Shown here: in pieces, positions 1 to 6,981 of the stretch | Numbering within the stretch: position 1 is the stretch's first letter | Layout: each line of letters starts with the position of its first letter | Assembly: GCA_031272505.1 (NCBI GenBank) | Contig: JAISTQ010000051.1 | Span: 1-64,000, forward strand | Direction of reading: 5' to 3' | Source: Propionibacteriaceae bacterium | Lineage (GTDB): Bacteria; Actinomycetota; Actinomycetes; Propionibacteriales; Propionibacteriaceae | DNA length: 64,000 bases | Made by a program: the position numbers and the translations under genes | The notes under the pieces: model-generated | What the model was told of the DNA's origin: nothing | The model's input: only the letters and a program-made list of their open reading frames with translations | Databases searched by the model: none

Positions 1-146
1 TTGGTCCCGCTCCGTTGGGTTCGCTTGTCCTCGTCACGTTCAAAAGAAGCTTCATGTCGGAGCTTTGGTCCCGCTCCGTTGGGTTCGCTTGAGGAGGATG
101 CGTTTTGGCTTGTGGCTGCGCTGGTTCCGCTGTTGAGTTTTTGTGT
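1..146. CRISPR. End of a CRISPR array (two exact repeats, one degenerate)
   Basis: A 27-base word beginning TTGGTCCCGCTCC and ending TTCGCTTG occurs identically at 1-27 and 65-91, a period of 64. The sequence between (28-64) is unique, as for a spacer. The left copy is cut by the window edge, so the repeat may be longer than 27 bases; at the 36-37 bases usual for type V the spacer would be 27-28. A third, diverged copy lies at about 121-146: read on the minus strand it keeps AACTCAAC, AGCGG and ACCA of the repeat but lacks two bases. Degenerate repeats normally mark the end farthest from the leader, which would place the leader outside the window and the transcript toward the effector gene; I cannot fix the direction. 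The array abuts the Cas12m gene stop at 159. No cas1, cas2 or cas4 is visible. Confidence 0.75.
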
Positions 147-158
147 CGGGCTGGCCGT

Positions 159-1994
159 CTATGCGGCTTTCAGCATGGTTTCGGTGGCGTTTTCGTCGGG
201 CGAATATGTGCGCCCGCAGTTGTCGCAGGTGACGGTCGGTTTGAGCCAGCGTTGGTCGGCGGGATTGGTCCAGCCGCACCTAGCGCAAGTCCGGGACAGC
301 CCGGCGGATTCGTGCTCTTTGACGGCGACGCCATCCCGCACGCAGGCGGCTTTGATCGCCGCTCGCAGGGTGCCGGGGGCGGCGATGGTGCGCCGGTGCG
401 CGGCAGGCTCGGTGACGGCGTTGGGAAGGTCGGATTCTTGGCGGGCAAGCTGCGCGATGTCAGAATCATCCAAAATGACTTGTCCGGCTTGGGATGCGAT
501 GATCGCGGCCACTTGTTTGAAAATGTCGTCGCGGAATCCAAGGGCACGTGATGCGGTTCCGGTGGAAACCGACCATGTGATCTTGTCGCGGTGCGCCCAC
601 TGGGCGAGCTGCTCTACCAGCGGCTCGGAGCCTTTCAACGGCGGCTGCTCCGCCCAAGCGTGGGCAAGCCGGGCGAGCCGGGCGGCGCTGCGCCATATCT
701 CGATACCCTGGGCGGTCAACTGTGCTTCTTCGTCTTTGCGGCTGGTCGGATCCGGAACCGGACCGTGCGCGTCCAGCCATTCCTTCAAGGTGTCGCGCAT
801 CTGGTTGAACGCTTTGTCCCGGTCGGCCTTCTGCTGCTGTGCGAGCAGGTCTTTGGCGAGGATCCGTTGCGGGATGCAGATGGTGCCGGAGGTGTTTCCC
901 GCCTCCACTTTGAAGAAGGCGCGCATGTCGCGCGGCACCGCCAGCGGGCTTGAAGCGCGCCAATGCGCAACAGTGATGCCGCCGTCATCGTCTTTGCGCC
1001 ACCCCCAATGGAACGCGACCGTCGGCCCGTCATTGATGGGCACCGGGTCGGCGTCGGCGACCCGGGCGGTCACGTTGATGGTGGCCCGCAGCTTCGCGCC
1101 TTTGCGGCGGACCGTCAAGCGGGCACCCACGATGTCCGCGTCAGCGGGCAGCATCCGGTGTGCCTGCACCGGGGCCTCCACCCAGAACGGTTTCCCTTCG
1201 GCGTCAAATCCGGCGCGCATCCGCACCGTGAACCGGCCTGCGTGCCTGCGTTCCGACCAGCTCATCTCGTCGTATGCTTCGGGGTCGATCCACGGCACTT
1301 GGAGCACGTTGCGATGTCGGCCGGCAGGAGCCGCCACGACGGCCGGGTTGCGGTCGTTGTCGGAAACCTGGTCACGTTTCGGTACCGGCAAGAGCTTCAG
1401 GCTGACGGCGATGGTGCCGGTGCCGTCGTATCGGTGATGCCGCATGGTGGCAGGCTCGCCGTTCGCGCGGCGTTTCCGAACCCGGTCAACCGCCGCCTGA
1501 TGGTGGGTGAGCACATCATAGTGCGTCGCATGGTACAGCTTGATCCCGTCGATCCCCTCCTTGCAATACTGCCCGTAGGTGGCCTTCTCGGCAGCCCGGG
1601 CGGCAGCATAGATTTCCGCGATCTTCGGGTCCGCATCAGGTTTCGCCGCCAAGATCGCCTCACGGCGGGCCACCCGTGCGGCTTTCGCATCGGCCCGCGC
1701 CTGCTTTAGCTGCTCGGCCCACGGGCCGACGGGGGTCTTGGTCCGTTGGCGAACCTTCTCGGCGGTGAGCTTCTCTGCGGCAGCCTTCGCAGCCTCCTCG
1801 GCCGCCGCCAGGGCCGTCTCGGCAGCCTCCACCTCCGGAAAACCAGACCACATCTCCTTCATGGCCTGCTCACGGTCCAAATGGATCTGCACCAAGTCTT
1901 CGCGAAGCCGGTGCGCCAGCCAAAGCTGATCTTTCAACTCCTTGGGAATCTCCCACTTGTAGTGGACGCCGAACGTCTCGATGATGACTGCCAT
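159..1994 (-). CDS. cas12m: Cas12m (type V-M / V-U1) CRISPR effector, RuvC-degenerate
   Basis: The 611-residue protein matches the Cas12m family in length and along its sequence: GVHYKWEIP near the N-terminus (9-17), LWLAHRLREDLV (24-35), RHHRYDGTGTIAV (185-197), LPADAD (282-287), a RuvC fold and a terminal zinc ribbon with C570, C573, C590 and C593. Cas12m family members bind crRNA-guided DNA targets and block transcription rather than cutting. Here RuvC-I reads TVAFHWGWR (325-333), with His329 where nucleolytic Cas12 proteins carry Asp; RuvC-II retains D509/D510 (VILDDSD) and RuvC-III has D600-E-N. I infer a binding, non-cleaving effector. The ATG at 1994 follows GGAGGAAACC. It starts 12 bases after the HTH gene and is the distal gene of the methyltransferase operon, directly beside the CRISPR array. 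Confidence 0.93.
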   Translation of the reverse strand: MAVIIETFGVHYKWEIPKELKDQLWLAHRLREDLVQIHLDREQAMKEMWSGFPEVEAAETALAAAEEAAKAAAEKLTAEKVRQRTKTPVGPWAEQLKQARADAKAARVARREAILAAKPDADPKIAEIYAAARAAEKATYGQYCKEGIDGIKLYHATHYDVLTHHQAAVDRVRKRRANGEPATMRHHRYDGTGTIAVSLKLLPVPKRDQVSDNDRNPAVVAAPAGRHRNVLQVPWIDPEAYDEMSWSERRHAGRFTVRMRAGFDAEGKPFWVEAPVQAHRMLPADADIVGARLTVRRKGAKLRATINVTARVADADPVPINDGPTVAFHWGWRKDDDGGITVAHWRASSPLAVPRDMRAFFKVEAGNTSGTICIPQRILAKDLLAQQQKADRDKAFNQMRDTLKEWLDAHGPVPDPTSRKDEEAQLTAQGIEIWRSAARLARLAHAWAEQPPLKGSEPLVEQLAQWAHRDKITWSVSTGTASRALGFRDDIFKQVAAIIASQAGQVILDDSDIAQLARQESDLPNAVTEPAAHRRTIAAPGTLRAAIKAACVRDGVAVKEHESAGLSRTCARCGWTNPADQRWLKPTVTCDNCGRTYSPDENATETMLKAA

Positions 1995-2006
1995 GGTTTC
2001 CTCCGT

Positions 2007-2561
2007 CTATGACTGTTGCGGTTTATGGATAAGTGGTTGTTGGGCGCGCAGATGCGGCGGCCGGATCTCGTCACCGTCGAAAGTGACATTCACCAGGATG
2101 CCCGTCACCTCGAAAACGGTCTCCGATGCCAGATCGGCGGCGATCTGCAAAATCTGCAGCGGCAAACCGTAGAACTGCGGCCATCCGGCCCAGAAGTCCT
2201 CCCTGGTGGCGGGCAAGTCGAACTGTGGACGCACACCCTCGTGGATCTGCGCAAGCGCCGACTCGAACAGATTCGCAACCAGTTGGGTGCGCAACGTTCT
2301 CAACTCGTTCACCCGGCGGACCACGAAATCGGAGACATCACGCTTGCCAGCCTCCATCTCAGAAATCCGCGACGGTATCTTCACCGGCACCCATGCGGCC
2401 AGTTCGCTCACACTCAACCCCAAACCGATCCGGGCGACCGTTAATCCGCGCGGCGAAAACTTTTGCTGCTCTAACAGCCGCTCAGCGTCCATTAGCTGCT
2501 CCTCTTCGGGATGGTCGGGAAGTCCTGGCCGGAAATCCTCTTGCGTACCCAATTCTGCCAT
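2007..2561 (-). CDS. Helix-turn-helix protein upstream of cas12m
   Basis: A 184-residue protein with a DUF1870/XRE-like helix-turn-helix at about residues 38-85: LTVARIGLGLSVSELAAW followed by IPSRISEMEAGKRDVSDFV, the second part being the recognition-helix pattern. The C-terminal half (about 100-184) is unrelated to anything I recognise. Start ATG at 2561 is preceded by GGACGGGGCGA; a longer frame upstream would run into the lipoprotein gene. The gene lies 17 bases after that gene and 12 bases before cas12m, so all three are probably one transcript. It could be a repressor of the operon or of the CRISPR array; an antitoxin role is also possible. DNA binding is a confident family inference, the target is not known. 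Confidence 0.75.
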   Translation of the reverse strand: MAELGTQEDFRPGLPDHPEEEQLMDAERLLEQQKFSPRGLTVARIGLGLSVSELAAWVPVKIPSRISEMEAGKRDVSDFVVRRVNELRTLRTQLVANLFESALAQIHEGVRPQFDLPATREDFWAGWPQFYGLPLQILQIAADLASETVFEVTGILVNVTFDGDEIRPPHLRAQQPLIHKPQQS

Positions 2562-2578
2562 CCATTCGCCCCGTCCGA

Positions 2579-3130
2579 TCAACGCCCCAGCGTGTCGCAG
2601 CCAACCCAAGCGCCCACACCCGCATCTTGGGCACGCGACTGCGCCTCCCGGTATTCGGCGAACCGTTCCGGTTGCGGCTCGCCCGCCGGAATCCACGCCT
2701 CCACCAAACCCGCATCGAGCAGCCGCAACGCCACATCATCCACCACGTCCGTGGACACATAACCCAATGCCCTGCCGTAACGGTCATACCGGTCAGCCCG
2801 CAAGTCGAACACGACATCCACCGAGGTGCCCTCAGAAAGAAGCTCTTCGAGGGCATCATGGGCGGCGTCAGCCCCACAATCTGCGGTGTCGCCGCCATGA
2901 GCGACCTCCGGAGCATCCACCCCCAAAAGCCGCACCTTGATCTTCTCCCCCACTGAAGTCATCATCGTGAACGTGTCCCCGTCCGCAACCGACACCACCG
3001 CACCCGACAGCCCGCCCGGAGCAGCCGTAACCTCGGGCGGGGACGACCCCGGCCCGGGGTTGCATCCGCCTACCACCGCCAACGTGGCGCAGACAGCCGC
3101 CAACCAAACCAGCGACCTTTTCATGCTCAT
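2579..3130 (-). CDS. Thermonuclease-like (SNase) lipoprotein
   Basis: A 183-residue exported nuclease. Residues 1-23 form a lipoprotein signal ending GGC with Cys23 as the likely lipidated residue, followed by a Pro/Gly/Ser linker. From about residue 43 it follows staphylococcal nuclease: VVSVADGDTFTM, VRLLGVDAPE, DRYGRALGYV, and a C-terminal helix LLDAGLVEAWI...AEYREAQSRAQ. The catalytic Asp/Arg/Glu pattern of the family appears kept. It would act at the outer face of the membrane as a nuclease, not with Cas12m inside the cell. It sits between a small membrane protein gene and the HTH gene, closely spaced. Start at 3130; an internal ATG two codons later is an alternative. Confidence 0.88.
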   Translation of the reverse strand: MSMKRSLVWLAAVCATLAVVGGCNPGPGSSPPEVTAAPGGLSGAVVSVADGDTFTMMTSVGEKIKVRLLGVDAPEVAHGGDTADCGADAAHDALEELLSEGTSVDVVFDLRADRYDRYGRALGYVSTDVVDDVALRLLDAGLVEAWIPAGEPQPERFAEYREAQSRAQDAGVGAWVGCDTLGR

Positions 3131-3152
3131 GCCAGCACCACCTGTCTCACCG

Positions 3153-3305
3153 TCACCACAGGATCTTCACCGTTGCGACTATGGTAACGATGATGGTCAA
3201 CAAGCCGACCAGCGCCTCGATGACTTCGATCCAGTATTCGCGGTTGACGACCACCGCAGGGTTGCGTCTGCTCAGCCCTGCCCGAAACAGTTGCCTGAGC
3301 ATCAT
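3153..3305 (-). CDS. Small membrane protein (50 residues)
   Basis: A short frame in the gap between the lipoprotein and methyltransferase genes. GAAGGAGAACACGCC precedes tandem ATG codons at 3305. The product has a basic N-terminus (LRQLFRAGLSRRNP) and one strong hydrophobic segment (EALVGLLTIIVTIVATVKIL), so it should be an inner-membrane protein with a single span. Tight spacing (25 bases after the methyltransferase, 22 before the lipoprotein) places it in the same operon. I recognise no family. The ribosome binding site, spacing and hydrophobic profile support it as a real gene. Confidence 0.6.
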   Translation of the reverse strand: MMLRQLFRAGLSRRNPAVVVNREYWIEVIEALVGLLTIIVTIVATVKILW

Positions 3306-3330
3306 GGCGTGTTCTCCTTCCGTCCAGTGT

Positions 3331-4968
3331 TCATGCGGCTTCTCCGAGTATCGATTCGGCGACGACGGCGACGAGGTCGCGGGCGGCCGGCGGGGTGACT
3401 GCGTTGCCAGCCATCCTCACCTGGTCGCGCTTGGACCCGAGCAGCGTGTATTCGTCGGGGAAGGACATTGCCTTCTTTATCTCGGAAGGTTCGAGCATCC
3501 GGAAGAACACATCCTCGGCGTCAATCGTGGGTGTCTGCGCCGACAGCAGCGACTGGTGCCCGGTGGTGGTTATCGTCCGGGTCGGCTCCGACGCTGGGGT
3601 GCTCATTGACGCTTGGTTGCCGCGCTGGGTGTTGTTCCGCATCACGAGGGCGCATCGGTCCACCGTGGTGACCGTCGGCAGCGGCCGAGAATCAGGAACC
3701 GGCATCGCAGACTTTCCGTAGTAGGACATCACGAGGGCGTGATGGTTGCCGCCCGCGCACACGGTGGCCAGCGGATCGTCGGCTGGGCGTGCCTTCGATC
3801 CGCCGCCGCGCAGTTCGGCGATAAAAGGTGGCAGCAGGCATCCCGTCTCGTTCCGGGAAGTCATCGTCCGGGCCGGTAGCGCCGCCGAAGTGGCGTTCTT
3901 GCCGTCCCTTCCTTCGACCGGCACCAGCAGCGGGTGGACGGCGAGCGCTTTAGAAGAGCTGGTGTGCACGGTGCGTACCGGCTCCGAGGTTGGCCACGCC
4001 CGGTAGTAGCCGCCAGGCTTTCCGAAGGTCGGGCATTTAGGGTCAGCGGAATCGTAGGTGTTGCCAGCGGCCTCCACCAGCAGCGGCGCCCAGTAGCGGT
4101 CGATGCCAGCCTTGATCCGCGCCATCGTCTTCGCTGCCAGCGGCCGGGTGCGCTCGCCGATCCGTCGGCCGAGGTTGGTCCAGTCGATGATCGACGACGC
4201 GGGCAGCCATGCCGGTTCCACGATCTGCCCACGGCAAGAATGCTTAGGGCACCGGTACACGTATTGCGCGCGGTAGCAGCCCGGACGGTTTGAACCTGGG
4301 CGTTTGAACGTCTGCATCGCATCGACCACCTGCTCGCACGACGGGCACCAAGCCTGCGGGCGAACCACCCGCTCCAAATCCGGAGCCGGGATACCCTTGC
4401 GCCAGAACACGATATAGACGCGGTCGCGGGATTGCGGCGCGGGAAGTCCGCCGAGTTGCGCGTGCATGGAGTTCAGCGACATGATCCGGAAGTCGTAGCC
4501 GAGGGCTTTCATCGCGTACAGCCACGCATCGAACAGGCCGCCACGGCAAGTGTCGTCGTCGCCCCAGTCGGCAATGTCGATCACGTTCTCGACGATCACC
4601 GCCTGGTAGCGGTGATGCTCGCTGAAGCGCACCACATCCCACATGGTCGCCCTTGACCTGCGTACCGCATCCTCGGTGATCGTCTCGCCGAACAGATCCG
4701 GCTGCGAGTATTTCTTCTTGCCTTTCGCCTTCGAATGGTTTGTGCACTCTGGTGACGCCCACAGTATGTCGGAGCCGCGCACATAGCGCGGGTCCGTCTG
4801 CGAAATATCGGCGAGCACATGGTCGGTTTGGGGATGGTTCGTGTTGTGGGTTTCGATGGCGAGATCCCAGTGGTTCATCGCGGTGCGCACTTCGACGCCG
4901 GGCACCTGGATCGCACCCGTGGAGGATCCGCCCGCTCCGCAGAACATGTCGGTGATGGTGAGAGTCAT
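3331..4968 (-). CDS. DNA (cytosine-5) methyltransferase
   Basis: A 545-residue Dcm-type C5 methyltransferase. Motif I is DMFCGAGGSS (7-16), motif IV SPEC with catalytic Cys75, motif VI VIVENV (124-129), motif VIII QSRDRVYIVF (179-188), and motifs IX-X lie in the last 60 residues with GNAV at about 521-524. The variable region contains two CxxC-like pairs (CPSC, then CPKHSC) that may bind zinc. No cognate restriction gene is adjacent, so it is probably a solitary element-borne enzyme that masks sites against host restriction during transfer. ATG at 4968 overlaps the stop of an upstream leader frame (ATGA) and is preceded by TTGAAAGGACACC. A promoter module lies at 5135-5165. Confidence 0.95.
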   Translation of the reverse strand: MTLTITDMFCGAGGSSTGAIQVPGVEVRTAMNHWDLAIETHNTNHPQTDHVLADISQTDPRYVRGSDILWASPECTNHSKAKGKKKYSQPDLFGETITEDAVRRSRATMWDVVRFSEHHRYQAVIVENVIDIADWGDDDTCRGGLFDAWLYAMKALGYDFRIMSLNSMHAQLGGLPAPQSRDRVYIVFWRKGIPAPDLERVVRPQAWCPSCEQVVDAMQTFKRPGSNRPGCYRAQYVYRCPKHSCRGQIVEPAWLPASSIIDWTNLGRRIGERTRPLAAKTMARIKAGIDRYWAPLLVEAAGNTYDSADPKCPTFGKPGGYYRAWPTSEPVRTVHTSSSKALAVHPLLVPVEGRDGKNATSAALPARTMTSRNETGCLLPPFIAELRGGGSKARPADDPLATVCAGGNHHALVMSYYGKSAMPVPDSRPLPTVTTVDRCALVMRNNTQRGNQASMSTPASEPTRTITTTGHQSLLSAQTPTIDAEDVFFRMLEPSEIKKAMSFPDEYTLLGSKRDQVRMAGNAVTPPAARDLVAVVAESILGEAA

Positions 4969-5129
4969 AGTTGGTGTCCTTTCAAGGAATCGGTGATCCT
5001 GGATGGATCTCCACTGGCCACAATTCTGTCAGGTGTGGCCCTCGTGAAACAACCGGCAACAAGCGCTACGGCGTGTCGCCATCCAGATGTCCGCCGTCTG
5101 CGAGGTTTCATGCCAGTAGCTTCCTTCAC
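4965..5129 (-). CDS. Possible leaderless leader peptide, coupled to the methyltransferase
   Basis: A 54-codon frame begins with GTG exactly five bases after the -10-like hexamer TTATCT of the promoter module at 5135-5165, so its mRNA would start at or next to the start codon. Its TGA overlaps the methyltransferase ATG (ATGA), the classic geometry of translational coupling. The peptide is basic and carries GWRHAVALVAGC. The middle of the frame coincides with an RNA-like element shared with another leader, so either the RNA or the peptide may be the functional part. Coding is inferred from position only. Confidence 0.4.
   Translation of the reverse strand: MKEATGMKPRRRRTSGWRHAVALVAGCFTRATPDRIVASGDPSRITDSLKGHQL
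4992..5081 (-). promoter_or_regulatory. Conserved leader element, copy 1
   Basis: About 90 bases of the methyltransferase leader match the leader of the gene at 6982-7362 at roughly two positions in three. Shared blocks in minus-strand order are GCGACACGCCG, TTGCCGGTTGTT, CAGAATTGTG and GTGGA-NN-TCCATCC. A single-base length difference between the copies breaks any common reading frame downstream of the second block, which favours an RNA or protein-binding element over a coding one. Function unknown; an attenuator or regulator site is possible. Confidence 0.5.
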
Positions 5130-5134
5130 AACGT

Positions 5135-5165
5135 AGATAAGGCGGCACGCAGCCTGAAGTGGGAC
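5135..5165 (-). promoter_or_regulatory. Promoter module P1 (methyltransferase-cas12m operon)
   Basis: Minus strand GTCCCACTTC at 5165-5156, a 15-base spacer ending GCC, hexamer TTATCT at 5140-5135. The same arrangement occurs nine times in the window with invariant spacing. A GTG start codon follows after five bases. It heads the run of genes from the leader frame through cas12m. Confidence 0.75.
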
Positions 5166-5189
5166 AGTCACCGGCAGTGCCAGCAGCAG

Positions 5190-6401
5190 CTACGAGGCGT
5201 CTCGTGGGATCAGCGCGTTGCTTCGGGCAGCGAGAGCCATCGCGAGTTCGGCGATCTTGTTCTGGACCGGCCCTTCACCGCCCGAGGTGATAATGCCATC
5301 ATCGCTGACGGAAAACCATCCGAACCTGTCACGGTTGCCGCCGTACTCCCCCAGATGGCGAGCCTCGGCCTCCAGCCCGTCCAGTTCCTCCCTGGTGGCG
5401 GCCGCGTTGATCTTGGCGAGCAGCGAATCAGCCCGTTCCACGAAAGAGTGAACGTCATCAATGTAGGTCGGGTTGGAGAGCACCCTGAGCCGAATCACTA
5501 CCGTCTCGTCTTCCTCGAAACGGACGTTGCCGTCCATGTCGGTTTTCACATAGTGCTTGTGCGCTTTGACGGTGAACTGGACCTGCACCCGGTCGCCATC
5601 CTTGTAAAGGCCCCGATCCGCGCCACCACGCAGCGGCAGATTGGGAGTGCTGCTGTGCATCCACACGATGACTTTGCCATCATCGGCGATCAGCTTGTGC
5701 AGGTACATGTCACCGCCGCCCGGATAGCGCGAGGAGCAGATCCAGCGGGCCGAACGGACTGTCGCCCACACGGTCACCTTCTTGTCGCCCGGGTTGCCGA
5801 TGAAACCGACACCCCCCGCCTGGCCACCCGCCCCTGCATCTTGGTTACAGCTGCGAGTCCAGACCGTCACGCCAGCCGCGCAGACGCCCCACAGTTCTTT
5901 CGGGACGAGAATGGACTTGTCCGCCAAAGCCCGCATGTTCTGGCTGAACGTGTCATCGCCCACGGTAGCGGCCATCGCCGCCACCACCTCATCTACTGGG
6001 CCGTCATACCAGCTAGCCACTGGCGGAATCTCCATGATCGAGGCATACAGCGCGTTAGCGATATCCCAGTCGGCATCCCGTGGCTTGAACTGGATAGTCT
6101 GCTGCTGCAGCACTTCCTTGACAACACTCGTGGTGGTCCCGCCCGCCTTCCACCGCTTCCCGCCGTCACTGGCGGACAGGGCGACCGCGATCACGTCAGC
6201 CACCGTGATGAACAGCCCGCTGCCGGATCCACCGCCAGCAAGCCGCTCCAGAATCTTCTGCCACTCTTCACGGTAGGACAACGCCCACAATCCGGAAGGC
6301 TTCACCCCGAGGAAGAGTTCCAAACATGTAGATCCGACCTGCTTCAACTCTCCGGTCTCGCTGTTCCGCAGCACATAGACGTTGTTCCGCGTCCGGCTCA
6401 C
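5190..6401 (-). CDS. Plasmid/phage-type zinc-finger-family protein, 5' end disrupted
   Basis: A 403-residue frame homologous to the protein at 16619-17785: both share a block here reading RTRNNVYVLRN, then ETGELKQVGSTCLELFLG, where the other copy has VCEHCHTRRNRN before KIVGSTCLKDFTG. The family is common on actinobacterial plasmids and phages; its function is not known, and a C-terminal OB-like domain suggests nucleic-acid binding. Here the preceding ~100 residues and the CxxC pair are missing. A strong ribosome site (GAGAGGAGG) and ATG at 6501 open another frame that would join this one only if 46 bases between two CGGGTGAGC repeats were removed, giving a continuous 421-residue protein. The GTG at 6401 is the first start in the present frame and lacks a good ribosome site. 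Treat as frameshifted or switchable. Confidence 0.65.
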   Translation of the reverse strand: MSRTRNNVYVLRNSETGELKQVGSTCLELFLGVKPSGLWALSYREEWQKILERLAGGGSGSGLFITVADVIAVALSASDGGKRWKAGGTTTSVVKEVLQQQTIQFKPRDADWDIANALYASIMEIPPVASWYDGPVDEVVAAMAATVGDDTFSQNMRALADKSILVPKELWGVCAAGVTVWTRSCNQDAGAGGQAGGVGFIGNPGDKKVTVWATVRSARWICSSRYPGGGDMYLHKLIADDGKVIVWMHSSTPNLPLRGGADRGLYKDGDRVQVQFTVKAHKHYVKTDMDGNVRFEEDETVVIRLRVLSNPTYIDDVHSFVERADSLLAKINAAATREELDGLEAEARHLGEYGGNRDRFGWFSVSDDGIITSGGEGPVQNKIAELAMALAARSNALIPRDAS

Positions 6402-6450
6402 CCGCGCAGGGCGGGAGAGTATCCACGTTCCGGGTGGACCTGCTCACCCG
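6396..6450. repeat. 9-bp direct repeats bracketing a 37-bp frameshifting segment
   Basis: GCTCACCCG occurs at 6396-6404 and 6442-6450, 46 bases apart. In both copies the minus strand reads codons CGG-GTG-AGC, the first in the frame opened by the ATG at 6501, the second in the frame of the 403-residue protein. Because 46 is not a multiple of three, the segment breaks the gene; loss of one repeat unit restores it. The segment holds a small inverted repeat (TCCAC, 7 bases, GTGGA) but no terminal inverted repeats, so a transposon is not indicated. Confidence 0.6.
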
Positions 6451-6530
6451 GTACAAGAACGCGTCAATATAGCGGACATTGTCCGCATTGAGCGTTATCA
6501 TACGCCTCCTCTCGTGGTTGGTTTAGGCCC

Positions 6531-6546
6531 CTCCTCTTTAGAGGAG
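6531..6546 (-). terminator. Hairpin with a stop codon in its loop
   Basis: CTCCTC-TTTA-GAGGAG is a perfect 6-bp stem with a 4-base loop. On the minus strand the loop contains the TAA that ends the gene at 6538-6798, followed by GGGGCC and then AAACCAACC, without a T run. It may be a processing or attenuation structure rather than a simple terminator. A close relative is at 6841-6858. Confidence 0.4.
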
Positions 6547-6798
6547 AGGCGATTTGCTGGATGCGTACATCCAGCCTTGGTAGTAGCCGGTGTCGGCCCA
6601 GCCTTGGTCGAGCTCGGTCGCGGCATAGTCGCGACCGGACTCGAAGTCCTCGATGCCTAGTTCATAGGCGCGGGCGTATTCGCGGCTCTCATCTGCAGTG
6701 AGATCGCAGATGCAGATGTTGATCACGTGGCCGCACTCTTCTGAGTGCACCATGTTGTTGATGTCGGTGTTGGCGTTGGTGGTGTTGGCGGTCATCAT
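6538..6798 (-). CDS. Small acidic hypothetical protein (86 residues)
   Basis: A product rich in Asn, Thr and acidic residues: an N-terminal MMTANTTNANTDINNM stretch, a Cys/His cluster (SEECGHVINICICDL), then a helical acidic segment (ADESREYARAYELGIEDFES) and an aromatic end (GWADTGYYQGWMYAS). No family recognised; the Cys/His cluster could bind metal. ATG at 6798 is chosen because GGGAG lies five bases upstream; a GTG two codons earlier lacks that spacing. The stop lies inside a hairpin loop. A weaker copy of the common promoter module is at 6873-6903. The ATG of the disrupted zinc-finger gene follows 36 bases downstream. Confidence 0.6.
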   Translation of the reverse strand: MMTANTTNANTDINNMVHSEECGHVINICICDLTADESREYARAYELGIEDFESGRDYAATELDQGWADTGYYQGWMYASSKSPLL

Positions 6799-6840
6799 GA
6801 CCACTCCCTTCTGCCCTTGCGGGCGGTTGTTTTGGCCCCT

Positions 6841-6858
6841 CCTCCCCTTTAGGGGAGG
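6841..6858 (-). promoter_or_regulatory. Leader hairpin between promoter P2 and its gene
   Basis: CCTCCCC-TTTA-GGGGAGG forms a 7-bp GC-rich stem with the same loop as the hairpin at 6531-6546, and is likewise followed on the minus strand by GGGGCC and AAAACAACC. It sits between P2 and the start at 6798, so it could attenuate transcription. Confidence 0.4.
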
Positions 6859-6872
6859 GGTGTGTTCAGTTG

Positions 6873-6903
6873 TGTTAGGGCAGGCAGGATCCTGAAGTGG
6901 GTC
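6873..6903 (-). promoter_or_regulatory. Promoter module P2 (degenerate)
   Basis: Minus strand GACCCACTTC at 6903-6894, 15-base spacer ending GCC, hexamer CTAACA at 6878-6873. One mismatch in the first box and a poor hexamer compared with the other eight modules; spacing is exact. Confidence 0.5.
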
Positions 6904-6981
6904 ACTGTCTGGGTTGACGCCCGCCGCCGGCTCGTCGTGCCGGCATATCGACGGCGAACCGCCAAGCCAGCGCGGCGGACA

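Noticed and set aside
1-1437. Long plus-strand frames opposite cas12m and similar ones opposite other large genes
   Set aside because: They mirror the GC-rich codon pattern of the real minus-strand genes, lack ribosome sites and have Arg/Ala/Ser-rich compositions.
6405-6441. 37-base segment as a miniature transposon with 9-bp target duplication
   Set aside because: It has no terminal inverted repeats and no other copy in the window.
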